DNA of 8,035 nt from an uncultured Eubacteriales bacterium (lineage in GTDB: Bacteria; Bacillota; Clostridia; Christensenellales; Aristaeellaceae): assembly GCA_900548125.1 (NCBI GenBank), contig URJN01000095.1, forward strand, positions 1 through 8,035, in the 5' to 3' direction. Every line of letters starts with the position of its first letter. Position 1 is the first letter of the stretch. The notes below the pieces were generated by a model, which ran no database searches, had not been told where the DNA came from, and saw only the letters and a program-made list of their open reading frames with translations. Positions 1 through 5,653 of the stretch are shown here, in pieces. Position numbers and translations under genes: made by a program.

Positions 1-85
1 TGGGGGCTGCGAATACTCACCGTCCTGATGGTGCTGTTGGGGACCATGGTTAGCCTGCCTGTCGTCTGGCAGAGCGCCCCTGTAT

Positions 86-955
86 ATGCGCGCCCTTCAG
101 CCGGATCACACGCCCTGCGTGACGATGGAAGCGATGAAAAAGGGCGGCATGAGCTTGCAGACCTGTACGCTTTTCGCGGGGTCGCAGGGCGTTTCGGGAC
201 ATCCCTATGAGAAGGCGATGGCGGAATACCATGCCTTTGAGCGTCTGCGCGACGAGGAAGGCTGGGAGCGCGTTGATTCCCCGCTGGAAGCCGAAGAAGG
301 TAAGAATAAGATTCTGCTGAGCGTTGAAGGCGGCGAGATTTTTGAGGGCAAGGTCGAGCGCGTTCATGAGTTTTACCGATACGGCATCCGCATGGCGGCA
401 CTGACATGGAACAACGAAAACGAAATCGGTCATTCCGCCAAGAGCGGTTCCAAGGAGGGTATCAAGCCTCGCGGCTGGGAAATCCTGCGCGCGATGGCTG
501 AACTGAAGATGGCGGCGGATACCAGCCATCTGAATGAAGCGGGCTTCTGGGATTTGATTGATCGGCACAGCCAACCGCCGATGGCGTCCCACTCCTGCGC
601 AAAGGCACTCTGCCCGCATTTCCGCAATCTGACGGATGAACAGATTCGCGCGATGGTCAGCCGCGGCGGATGGATTGGCGTGAACTTCTATCCGTCCTTC
701 CTTTCCGCAGACGGACATGCCAGCGTAGCGACCATCTGCGACCATATCGACCACATGTGTCAGCTGGGCGCGGCGAAAAACGTCGGCTTTGGAAGCGATT
801 TCGACGGCATCGAAACGACGCCCGTGGATTGCACCAGTCCCGCGGATGTGCCGAAGATTCTGGATGAGCTGCGCCGCCGCGGATACAGCGAGGAGGCGGT
901 CGCCGATATCGCCGGAAACAACTTCCTCAACTATTATCGCCGCTTGGGATGGTAA
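86..955 (+). CDS. M19-family (membrane/renal-type) dipeptidase, N-terminus missing
   Basis: Zn-dependent dipeptidase of peptidase family M19, expected to hydrolyse dipeptides. Visible family motifs, numbered from the ATG at 86: the metal-bridging Glu in SVEGGE (E81), LTWNNENEIG (107-116), the first His in ADTSHL (H148), the second His in ASHS (H169), and GFGSDFDGI (234-242), which carries the Asp that acts late in the fold. The family's N-terminal HxD metal-ligand pair, normally some 20-35 residues before the 'MKKGGMSLQ' stretch (17-25), is absent. Reading back in frame gives a stop at 26-28 and no HxD between it and the ATG. The true start is therefore lost to a frameshift, an assembly fault at the window edge or genuine truncation, and 86 is only the first in-frame ATG. 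No SD precedes it. The fliB-like gene follows after 15 nt. Family assignment is firm; the 5' end is not. Confidence 0.85.
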   Translation: MRALQPDHTPCVTMEAMKKGGMSLQTCTLFAGSQGVSGHPYEKAMAEYHAFERLRDEEGWERVDSPLEAEEGKNKILLSVEGGEIFEGKVERVHEFYRYGIRMAALTWNNENEIGHSAKSGSKEGIKPRGWEILRAMAELKMAADTSHLNEAGFWDLIDRHSQPPMASHSCAKALCPHFRNLTDEQIRAMVSRGGWIGVNFYPSFLSADGHASVATICDHIDHMCQLGAAKNVGFGSDFDGIETTPVDCTSPADVPKILDELRRRGYSEEAVADIAGNNFLNYYRRLGW

Positions 956-970
956 GCGTAAAGCAAACAT

Positions 971-2125
971 ATGAAAGAAGACTATCTTGTTCCGGAGTAT
1001 TATCCGAAATTTGCCTGTAAGATGGGGGCGTGCCGTCATCCCTGCTGCGTGGGATGGCCGATTTCCGTATCGACGGATGATTATTTCCGTCTGCTGGGCG
1101 TAGATTGTGCGCCTGCACTTCGCGCCAAGCTGGATACTGCCGTGCGCATGTCGCTGCATCCCACGCCGGAAGCCTATGCGCAGATTGCGCCGACGTGGGA
1201 AGGGGATTGCCCGCTTCACATGAAGGATGGACGATGCGGCGTGCAGGCTGAGCTTGGCGCAGAGGTTCTGCCGACGATATGCCGCCTGTATCCGCGCGGA
1301 ATACGGACGGAGGATGGAAACGAATGCTCCTGCGCGAACAGCTGTGAGGCTGTCGCTGAACTGCTGCTTACCTATAAGGAACCGCTCCGGTTCATTCACT
1401 ATGGCATGGATGTGTGTGTGCCCAAGGCGGTCAAGAGAGAGTTCTTTTTTGAAACCGTGGGCAGGGCGTCGGATATCCGGATGTATCTGATCGCGCTTGT
1501 GCAGGATCGCACATATGCTATGCCGCAAAGACTGATGCGGCTTGGAGAGGCACTTTCGCGGCTGGAGGAAGCGTTGGCGAAGAAAGATGAGGCGCAGGTT
1601 GACGCGCTGCTTTCCGGTGCGCCGCTTCACCCGCAGAGCATTCCGGAAAAGCGCAATCTGCCGTTTGCGCTGGACGTCGTCTGCCGTATGCTTGAGCAGA
1701 TTGATGAGCGAAGCGGAAGCATCCGCGAGAATGGCAGGGCAGCACTTGCGCTGCTGGGCGGTGAAGGAAATCGCGCGGCGCGGTATCGTGAGGCGGAAGA
1801 ACATCTGAACGATGTGATGCCGGAACATGGAATCGTGCTGGAGCATGTGCTTGTCAACCATATGTTCTTCGAGCAGTTTCCGTTTCAGGATCGTGATGAG
1901 GGGCTTTGTGACGAATTCATAGCAATCTGTGCGGTCTACGCGCTCATGCGCGTTCTGTGCGTATGCGCAATGGCAGAGCAGACGGACACGACGGCGTTTA
2001 TGGATGCGATTGCGGCGACATTCCGCTTAATCGACCATACAGCGTTTGACCGCTATGGGGCGCATCTGCTGAAAGAGCTGAGATGCGCGGACGGCGTGAG
2101 TCTGGCAAAGCTGGTGACGGTATAA
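971..2125 (+). CDS. FliB-like (flagellin lysine-N-methylase family) Cys-rich protein
   Basis: 384-aa protein resembling the FliB family (annotated as flagellin lysine-N-methylase). It has the Cys-rich N-terminus of that family: C16, C21, C25 and C26 in FACKMGACRHPCCVGWPI, then C80 and C89 (GDCPLHMKDGRCG), then LPTICRLYPRG (100-110, C104) and a final C119/C121/C125 cluster ending in SCEA. Such cysteines are known or proposed to hold an Fe-S cluster in FliB. The rest (about 130-384) is mostly helical with no motif I recognise. It starts 15 nt after the dipeptidase stop, so the two are probably one transcript. No good SD lies before the ATG, so translation may depend on coupling. It ends before a strong terminator at 2197-2237. 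No flagellar gene is in the window, so the substrate here need not be flagellin; many Clostridia carry such genes apart from flagellar loci. Family call is good; the specific reaction is inference. Confidence 0.8.
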   Translation: MKEDYLVPEYYPKFACKMGACRHPCCVGWPISVSTDDYFRLLGVDCAPALRAKLDTAVRMSLHPTPEAYAQIAPTWEGDCPLHMKDGRCGVQAELGAEVLPTICRLYPRGIRTEDGNECSCANSCEAVAELLLTYKEPLRFIHYGMDVCVPKAVKREFFFETVGRASDIRMYLIALVQDRTYAMPQRLMRLGEALSRLEEALAKKDEAQVDALLSGAPLHPQSIPEKRNLPFALDVVCRMLEQIDERSGSIRENGRAALALLGGEGNRAARYREAEEHLNDVMPEHGIVLEHVLVNHMFFEQFPFQDRDEGLCDEFIAICAVYALMRVLCVCAMAEQTDTTAFMDAIAATFRLIDHTAFDRYGAHLLKELRCADGVSLAKLVTV

Positions 2126-2196
2126 GACAGGCGTAAGCTGTATTTGCGGCGATATGCCTGACATACAGCCCAAACAGGATAAGGTTTTCAATGATT

Positions 2197-2237
2197 AAAA
2201 AGGTCAGGAAGCTCGCTTTGAGCCGCCTGACCTTTTT
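2197..2237. terminator. Bidirectional Rho-independent terminator
   Basis: A perfect 12-bp stem pairs 2197-2208 (AAAAAGGTCAGG) with 2226-2237 (CCTGACCTTTTT). The loop holds a second short stem, GCTC (2211-2214) with GAGC (2220-2223). The A-tract on one side and T-tract on the other let it end transcription of the FliB-like gene on the plus strand and of the S24 repressor gene on the minus strand. Confidence 0.92.
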
Positions 2238-2409
2238 GCGTTATGGTGTTTGTCGTTATTCTGCGCCTGAAACCCTATTTTTGGCGAAAGCCGTTTTGAT
2301 TGCAGAATATTTCGATTTCTGATTTTGTCACGCTGAACCGCGCGCGATGAAAACTCCCTCGGTCTGCTTTCTCTGCTTCGAGACAGTTCGGAAGAAAGAA
2401 TCTGAAATT
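2238..2409. other. Non-coding gap between convergent genes, with a nested hairpin
   Basis: No credible gene. Residues 2258-2264 (ATTCTGC) pair with 2302-2308 (GCAGAAT). Inside, GAAAC (2269-2273) pairs with GTTTT (2293-2297), and GGC-GAAA-GCC (2283-2292) forms a small hairpin with a GNRA tetraloop on the plus strand. No promoter is evident for it. It would be part of the 3' untranslated tail of the minus-strand repressor transcript, which has no terminator of its own closer than 2197-2237. Confidence 0.4.
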
Positions 2410-3039
2410 TTACAGCATGAACCGCACGGCAACGGCTTTGCCGAGAATACGCACCATGCGCGTTTCACCTTCTCCGCCGATATCAATCGGGGAATAGGCG
2501 GGGTTTGACGGCAAAAGCTGAGTAAAGACGACGTTTCCATCCGGTCCGCGCAGACGGCGGACATGCTTGAGCGTCACTTCGTTATCCAGCGCGACAGCCG
2601 CAATTTCGCCATCCTGAACGTGATCCTGACTGCGGATAAAGACGATGTCGCCGGAATAAATACGGTCGCCGGTCATGGAATCACCCTGCGCAATCAGGGC
2701 AAAGTCGCAAGGCAAATCATCCTCGACGGAGATGAACTCCGTGCCGTCGCCGGGCTTGTAAATCGGCTCGCCGCAGGCGGCACTGCCCAGAATCGGCACG
2801 CGCCTGCGCCCGCCGACGGGGAGCATCTCCGGCGGCATGAGCGGCGTTTCACCGGAAAGCGCGGAGAGCGGAACGCCCAGCTTTTCGGCGAAATCGGAAA
2901 CGACAGAAAGCCGCGGGACACGCTTTTTCGTTTCATAACGGCTGATGACCTGCTTCGTCGTGCCCAACAGGGCAGCCAGTTCGTCTTGAGAAAGCCCGCG
3001 TTCCAAGCGGAGCTGACGGAGAATATCGCCGAATTCCAT
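2410..3039 (-). CDS. XRE-family repressor with S24 (LexA/CI-like) autoprotease domain
   Basis: 209-aa two-domain repressor. Residues 5-62 form a Cro/CI-type helix-turn-helix (LSQDELAALLGTTKQVISRY, 16-35). Residues 80-209 form a peptidase S24 domain: a candidate self-cleavage site Cys89-Gly90 in SAACGEP, the catalytic Ser121 in QGDSM and Lys158 in EVTLKHV. Proteins of this class bind operators as dimers and self-cleave when RecA is activated by DNA damage. UmuD also cleaves at Cys-Gly, whereas LexA and lambda CI use Ala-Gly. The start is the ATG at 3039, 5 nt after AGGAGG (3050-3045). An in-frame ATG at 3054 overlaps that SD and is rejected. The helix-turn-helix is phage-type rather than the LexA winged helix, so this is probably not the cell's LexA. 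No other phage gene is nearby. It diverges from the SOS-box promoter at 3143-3171. Confidence 0.93.
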   Translation of the reverse strand: MEFGDILRQLRLERGLSQDELAALLGTTKQVISRYETKKRVPRLSVVSDFAEKLGVPLSALSGETPLMPPEMLPVGGRRRVPILGSAACGEPIYKPGDGTEFISVEDDLPCDFALIAQGDSMTGDRIYSGDIVFIRSQDHVQDGEIAAVALDNEVTLKHVRRLRGPDGNVVFTQLLPSNPAYSPIDIGGEGETRMVRILGKAVAVRFML

Positions 3040-3075
3040 AGGTACCTCCTGCATAGCGTGTTCAAATCCATCTCT

Positions 3076-3103
3076 ATTATACCGCAGAAGTCACCGATTG
3101 CAA
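3076..3103 (-). promoter_or_regulatory. Sigma-A promoter of the S24 repressor gene
   Basis: Read on the minus strand, -35 TTGCAA (3103-3098), a 16-nt spacer, then a perfect -10 TATAAT (3081-3076). The predicted transcript starts near 3069, about 30 nt before the ATG at 3039. A GTCACC motif (3090-3095) lies in the spacer, suitable for autorepression. Confidence 0.75.
3090..3095 (+). promoter_or_regulatory. Candidate repressor operator half-site, copy 1
   Basis: GTCACC in the spacer of the repressor promoter. The same hexamer recurs at 3131-3136, 41 bp away (about four helical turns), next to the -35 of the divergent promoter. Placement at both promoters fits operators of the adjacent XRE/S24 repressor. 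This rests on position and repetition only. Confidence 0.35.
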
Positions 3104-3130
3104 CCCTGAAAACAAAATTTATAAAAATCT

Positions 3131-3147
3131 GTCACCAAACGGTTGAC
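3131..3147 (+). promoter_or_regulatory. Candidate repressor operator, copy 2 (imperfect dyad)
   Basis: GTCACC-AAAC-GGTTGAC, a near-palindrome (GTCA...TGAC arms with CC/GG inside and a one-base offset) overlapping the -35 hexamer TTGACG of the plus-strand promoter. It shares GTCACC with 3090-3095. A repressor bound here would block the -35. This is inferred from position and symmetry. Confidence 0.35.
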
Positions 3148-3171
3148 GAACGCCCGTTCCCGTGATAGAAT
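3143..3171 (+). promoter_or_regulatory. Sigma-A promoter of the coiled-coil/HTH gene and small membrane gene
   Basis: TTGACG (3143-3148), 17-nt spacer, TAGAAT (3166-3171): a strong sigma-A match. The predicted start is near 3178, about 50 nt before the ATG at 3228. The spacer contains a LexA-type box (3147-3160), so the unrepressed promoter should be strong and tightly repressible. Confidence 0.85.
3147..3160 (+). promoter_or_regulatory. LexA-binding SOS box (Gram-positive type)
   Basis: CGAACGCCCGTTCC matches the Bacillus/Clostridia LexA (DinR) consensus CGAACRNRYGTTYC at 13 of 14 positions; only the second R is a C. The core GAAC-N4-GTTC is perfect. It sits between -35 and -10 of the plus-strand promoter, a position where bound LexA excludes RNA polymerase. 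I saw no other GAAC-N4-GTTC in the window by eye. Binding by LexA is inferred. Confidence 0.8.
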
Positions 3172-3227
3172 ACTGCCATCGCCAAATGGATGACAACTTC
3201 GGATGCACAGAGGATGGTGGAGTTAAA

Positions 3228-3641
3228 ATGATGGCAGACGAACGAAATGAAATAAAAAGTGGTTATCGAATTCCTAAAAAACGTGCAAATATCCGATTGA
3301 GTGGAGATGAACTATTTCCAACCTGTTATCAAAGCGGCAGCTTGGAATTGCGGAGCATCGAATTGCTCAGAATTCAGGAGGCACGAATCGCGGAGTTGGA
3401 GCAGCGGCTGCTGATGCTGGAACGGTGGGCGCAGAGGATGACCGCGGTTGAAAAAGAGGGGACGCAGTCGGAGGAATCGCTCGTTCTGCGCTACGGAGAG
3501 AGCGTGGATAAGACAACGGCAGGGTATATTCTCGGCGTCACGCGCTCGACGGTATACGCAATGATTGCGGACGGACGTGTTCAGGTGTGCAGCGACGGCA
3601 AGCGGGTCAGCGTGCGCAGCATTGCACGGTATCTTCAGTAA
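3228..3641 (+). CDS. Coiled-coil / HTH_17-like DNA-binding protein, SOS-box controlled
   Basis: 137-aa protein that I cannot match to a named family over its full length. Residues 1-36 are basic and polar. Residues about 39-77 form a heptad-like coiled coil (LRIQEARIAELEQRLLMLER). Residues about 93-137 resemble the excisionase/MerR-like helix-turn-helix (HTH_17): TTAGYILGVTRSTVYAMI followed by a GRVQV-SDGKRVSV wing. A dimeric DNA-binding role is likely; the targets are unknown. The start is the ATG at 3228, 5 nt after GGTGGAG (3216-3222); ATG 3231 is an alternative. A longer frame from 3162 would start upstream of the predicted transcript start and is rejected. The first ~130 nt are visibly AT-richer than neighbouring genes, hinting at recent acquisition. 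A 41-codon membrane gene follows after 35 nt, probably in the same transcript. Confidence 0.8.
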   Translation: MMADERNEIKSGYRIPKKRANIRLSGDELFPTCYQSGSLELRSIELLRIQEARIAELEQRLLMLERWAQRMTAVEKEGTQSEESLVLRYGESVDKTTAGYILGVTRSTVYAMIADGRVQVCSDGKRVSVRSIARYLQ

Positions 3642-3676
3642 GAATAAAGGTTGAAAACGAAAGGCGGTTATGAAAA

Positions 3677-3802
3677 ATGACAATCATTGAAGCGGCGGTT
3701 CTGTTTGGATTTGGAATTCCGATTGTGCTGGGATGCACGGCGTTTGTCGTCATGGCGTGCGGTATGCAGAAGCAGGAAAATCAAAAAGCGGGACGCGCCT
3801 GA
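3677..3802 (+). CDS. Small single-pass membrane protein (41 aa), SOS-box operon
   Basis: A 41-codon frame, too short for routine gene callers. Residues 3-29 are almost wholly hydrophobic (IIEAAVLFGFGIPIVLGCTA continuing to about G29) with one Pro at 15 and Cys at 20 and 28. A short polar, basic tail follows (QKQENQKAGRA). AAAGGCGG (3660-3667) precedes the ATG by 9 nt. It begins 35 nt after the coiled-coil/HTH gene with no terminator between, so it is probably under the same SOS-box promoter. Known SOS-induced short membrane peptides include the cell-division inhibitors SidA and YneA and the TisB toxin; this resembles them in size and topology, not in recognisable sequence. It may instead be a chance hydrophobic frame, although the SD and position argue against that. 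Confidence 0.6.
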   Translation: MTIIEAAVLFGFGIPIVLGCTAFVVMACGMQKQENQKAGRA

Positions 3803-3850
3803 CAAGGCGGAACTCCACGGCACACTTCTTCTTCCGGTCAAAGAAATAAC

Positions 3851-3879
3851 TTGCAACAAATCTGAAAATCTGCTATGAT
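3851..3879 (+). promoter_or_regulatory. Sigma-A promoter of the DegV-family gene
   Basis: TTGCAA (3851-3856), 17-nt spacer, TATGAT (3874-3879). Predicted start near 3886, leaving an 80-nt leader before the ATG at 3969. No terminator is visible between the 41-aa gene (ends 3802) and this promoter, so readthrough from the SOS-box operon into degV is possible. Confidence 0.78.
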
Positions 3880-3968
3880 ATTTTTACGGGATTGTAAGTT
3901 ATTGCATCAATGACCTCATCAAGCAGATTTGCGGCATCAAACGGATGCGCGTGAAAGGATGAAAAGGA

Positions 3969-4838
3969 ATGAAGAAGTTTGTCGTTTTGACGGACTCCAC
4001 CTGCGATTTGCCTGAAGAACTGGCAAAGCAGTACGATATTGATATCATGTGCTTTAAGATTGCGCTGGATGGAGAAGGATATACTGAGCGCGTTGATTTT
4101 TCCGCTGAACAGTTTTGCGAGATGCTTGAAAAGGCGAAGGGTCTGCCGATGACCTCGCAAATCACGCAGTTTGAGTTTTACGACCGCTTTGAGGAGTATG
4201 ACAGGCAGGGCGTAGAGGAGGTGCTGTATATCTCCATCAACGCCGGCGGCTCCGGTACGAACGCGGCGGCGCATGCGGCGGCTGAACAGTATGCACAGGA
4301 GCATCCTGAAAGCAGGATGAAGGTCTATATCGTGGATAGCCACGCATATTCCATGGCAGAGGGTGCGGGCGTGATCGACGCCAAGAAGATGCTTGCCGAC
4401 GGAAAAACCATGGAAGAAGTGGTGGACTACCTGAATGACAAATATGCGCGGATGGAGATTTTGCTGACGGCATACACGCTCAAGGTCATCCGCAAATCCG
4501 GACGCATCAGCGCGGCGGCTGCCATCGCGGGCGATTTGCTGGGAATTCATCCCATCTTTACGCTCAACGACGGCGTGAGTCAGGTGGTCAAAAAGGTACG
4601 CGGCGATAAAGCTGTGCTGAGCGGCATGGCGGGAACGCTGGCGAGCCGCATTGCGCAGGGTACGCCGTATTACATCGGCGTATCCGACCACAAGTATGAC
4701 GAGGAGTACATCGAAGCCTGCACGAAGAAGGTCGGCTATGCGCCGGCAGGGGTGTTCCATTTGGGCTGTGCGGTGCTTTCCAACACGGGCACGGAAGCGG
4801 TTGGCTTGGTCTTTGAAGGGCAGAAGCGCGAAAGATAA
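3969..4838 (+). CDS. DegV family fatty-acid-binding protein
   Basis: 289 aa, the usual DegV length. These proteins bind a long-chain fatty acid; FakB paralogues present it to the kinase FakA for phosphorylation and entry into phospholipid synthesis. Motifs: TDSTCDLP (8-15) at the N-terminus, TSQ (62-64), a Gly/Ser loop SINAGGSGTN (89-98), VDS (122-124) and KSGRIS (176-181). No signal peptide, so cytoplasmic. The start is supported by AAAGGA (3954-3959), 9 nt upstream. It has its own promoter (3851-3879) and terminator (4861-4904), so it is a single-gene unit. No FakA-like gene is in the window. Family is secure; whether this copy works as a FakB is not shown. Confidence 0.93.
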   Translation: MKKFVVLTDSTCDLPEELAKQYDIDIMCFKIALDGEGYTERVDFSAEQFCEMLEKAKGLPMTSQITQFEFYDRFEEYDRQGVEEVLYISINAGGSGTNAAAHAAAEQYAQEHPESRMKVYIVDSHAYSMAEGAGVIDAKKMLADGKTMEEVVDYLNDKYARMEILLTAYTLKVIRKSGRISAAAAIAGDLLGIHPIFTLNDGVSQVVKKVRGDKAVLSGMAGTLASRIAQGTPYYIGVSDHKYDEEYIEACTKKVGYAPAGVFHLGCAVLSNTGTEAVGLVFEGQKRER

Positions 4839-4860
4839 GCCAATTAAATTTGATAGTAGA

Positions 4861-4904
4861 AAAACCAGCGGAAGCGATTCGAAATGAAGGCTTCCGCCGG
4901 TTTT
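4861..4904. terminator. Bidirectional Rho-independent terminator between degV and yfcE
   Basis: Arms 4861-4875 (AAAACCAGCGGAAGC) and 4890-4904 (GCTTCCGCCGGTTTT) pair at 14 of 15 positions, the single mismatch being A4867/C4898. The loop is 4876-4889. A-tract and T-tract ends make it usable from both sides, ending the DegV gene and the minus-strand phosphodiesterase gene. Confidence 0.9.
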
Positions 4905-4945
4905 AACTATCTGTTGTTTCAAGTGGGCTTGGCTTGCGGACGCAA

Positions 4946-5488
4946 TTAAAGCCGATGTTCAAGGATGGTTTCGCCGGTCAGCGCCTTGATTGTGAACGTC
5001 CGGTTTTCATAAATCATGTAGCTCTTTGGATGATTTTCCTTCGGCAGAGCGGCAGAGCCGGGGTTGATATAGGTCATGCCGTCTTTTTCCTGAACGGTCA
5101 GCACATGAGTATGACCGTGGATGAGCAGGTCGCCCTCCTTGTGCGGCGGCAGATTGTCCAGATTAAAGAGATGTCCATGCGTGATGAACGCGGTGCGTCC
5201 ATCCAAATCAAAGAGCGCGTAATCCGCCATAATCGGGAACTGGAGAACCATCTGATCGACCTCGGCGTCGCAGTTGCCGCGGACACAGAGCAGCTCGTTC
5301 CTTACGCCGTTGAGAAGCGCAATAACGCCCTTCGGGTCATATTCATCCGGCAGATTGTTGCGCGGACCGTGGTAGAGCAGGTCGCCCAGCAGGACAAGAC
5401 GCTCGGCTTTTTCCTGCTGATACTGACGCAGAACGGCTTCGCAGGCGCTGCGGGAACCGTGGATATCGGAAGCAAACATTAATTTCAT
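4946..5488 (-). CDS. yfcE: YfcE-like metallophosphoesterase (phosphodiesterase)
   Basis: 180-aa calcineurin-like metallophosphoesterase of the YfcE/MJ0936 group, which hydrolyse phosphodiesters with a di-metal (often Mn) centre in the cytoplasm. The full ligand set is visible: D8 and H10 in SDIHGS, D36 in LLGDLLYHGP, N72 in RGNCDAE, H104 in THGH, and H126/H128 in IHGHTH. The family's late NPGS loop is at 142-145. I chose the ATG at 5488 because AAAGGTG lies about 8 nt upstream; a GTG nine bases further up would sit almost on the SD. The physiological substrate of YfcE proteins is unsettled. It lies downstream of xth on the same strand, separated by the tandem repeat. I find no convincing promoter of its own; a TATAAC (5511-5506) has no matching -35. 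Confidence 0.92.
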   Translation of the reverse strand: MKLMFASDIHGSRSACEAVLRQYQQEKAERLVLLGDLLYHGPRNNLPDEYDPKGVIALLNGVRNELLCVRGNCDAEVDQMVLQFPIMADYALFDLDGRTAFITHGHLFNLDNLPPHKEGDLLIHGHTHVLTVQEKDGMTYINPGSAALPKENHPKSYMIYENRTFTIKALTGETILEHRL

Positions 5489-5514
5489 ATGAAACACACC
5501 TTTCTGTTATACCT

Positions 5515-5530
5515 AAAAAGCTCATCGAGC
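5515..5530 (-). terminator. Weak terminator-like hairpin in the yfcE leader
   Basis: On the minus strand, GCTC-GAT-GAGC (5530-5520) is followed directly by TTTTT (5519-5515). The stem is only 4 bp, so this is at most a pause or leaky terminator just ahead of the yfcE-like gene. Confidence 0.3.
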
Positions 5531-5557
5531 AGGGGTATCGTTTTTGCAATGCAGGTT

Positions 5558-5646
5558 GGAAACTGCAAAGAACCGCCCGCGTGCGCAAAAGCCGAAACGT
5601 TTTGCAGACTTTGACGGAAGCGGGGGCGGGCTCAGCCCACCTTATA
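5558..5646 (-). repeat. Tandem structured intergenic repeat, copy B (yfcE-proximal)
   Basis: Second copy, in minus-strand order, of an ~89-nt element, offset exactly 96 bp from copy A. In minus-strand RNA it can fold into a GGGC-TGA-GCCC hairpin (about 5641-5625) and a second two-tier hairpin: outer 5617-5613 with 5577-5573, inner 5606-5600 with 5590-5584. Compared with copy A, three G-to-A changes on the plus strand (5639, 5614, 5606) each become a U that still pairs with G in minus-strand RNA. No T-run follows, so it is not an obvious terminator. Confidence 0.85.
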
Positions 5647-5653
5647 ACGTATA

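Noticed and set aside
50..1861. 603-codon open frame on the minus strand
   Set aside because: It lies antisense to the dipeptidase and FliB-like genes, both supported by family motifs; its product is low-complexity Arg/His/Ala-rich with no domain. GC-rich codon use on the sense strand explains the open frame.
2563..3165. 200-codon plus-strand frame
   Set aside because: Antisense shadow of the S24 repressor gene, whose motifs are unambiguous.
3162..3227. Upstream ATG extension of the coiled-coil/HTH gene
   Set aside because: It would begin before the -10 box of its own promoter and has no SD; the ATG at 3228 has one.
3910..3954. 14-codon leader-peptide-like frame upstream of degV
   Set aside because: No SD, no codon bias toward any amino acid relevant to attenuation, and no terminator hairpin follows.
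3873..4922. 349-codon minus-strand frame
   Set aside because: Antisense to the DegV gene and running through its terminator; no family resemblance.
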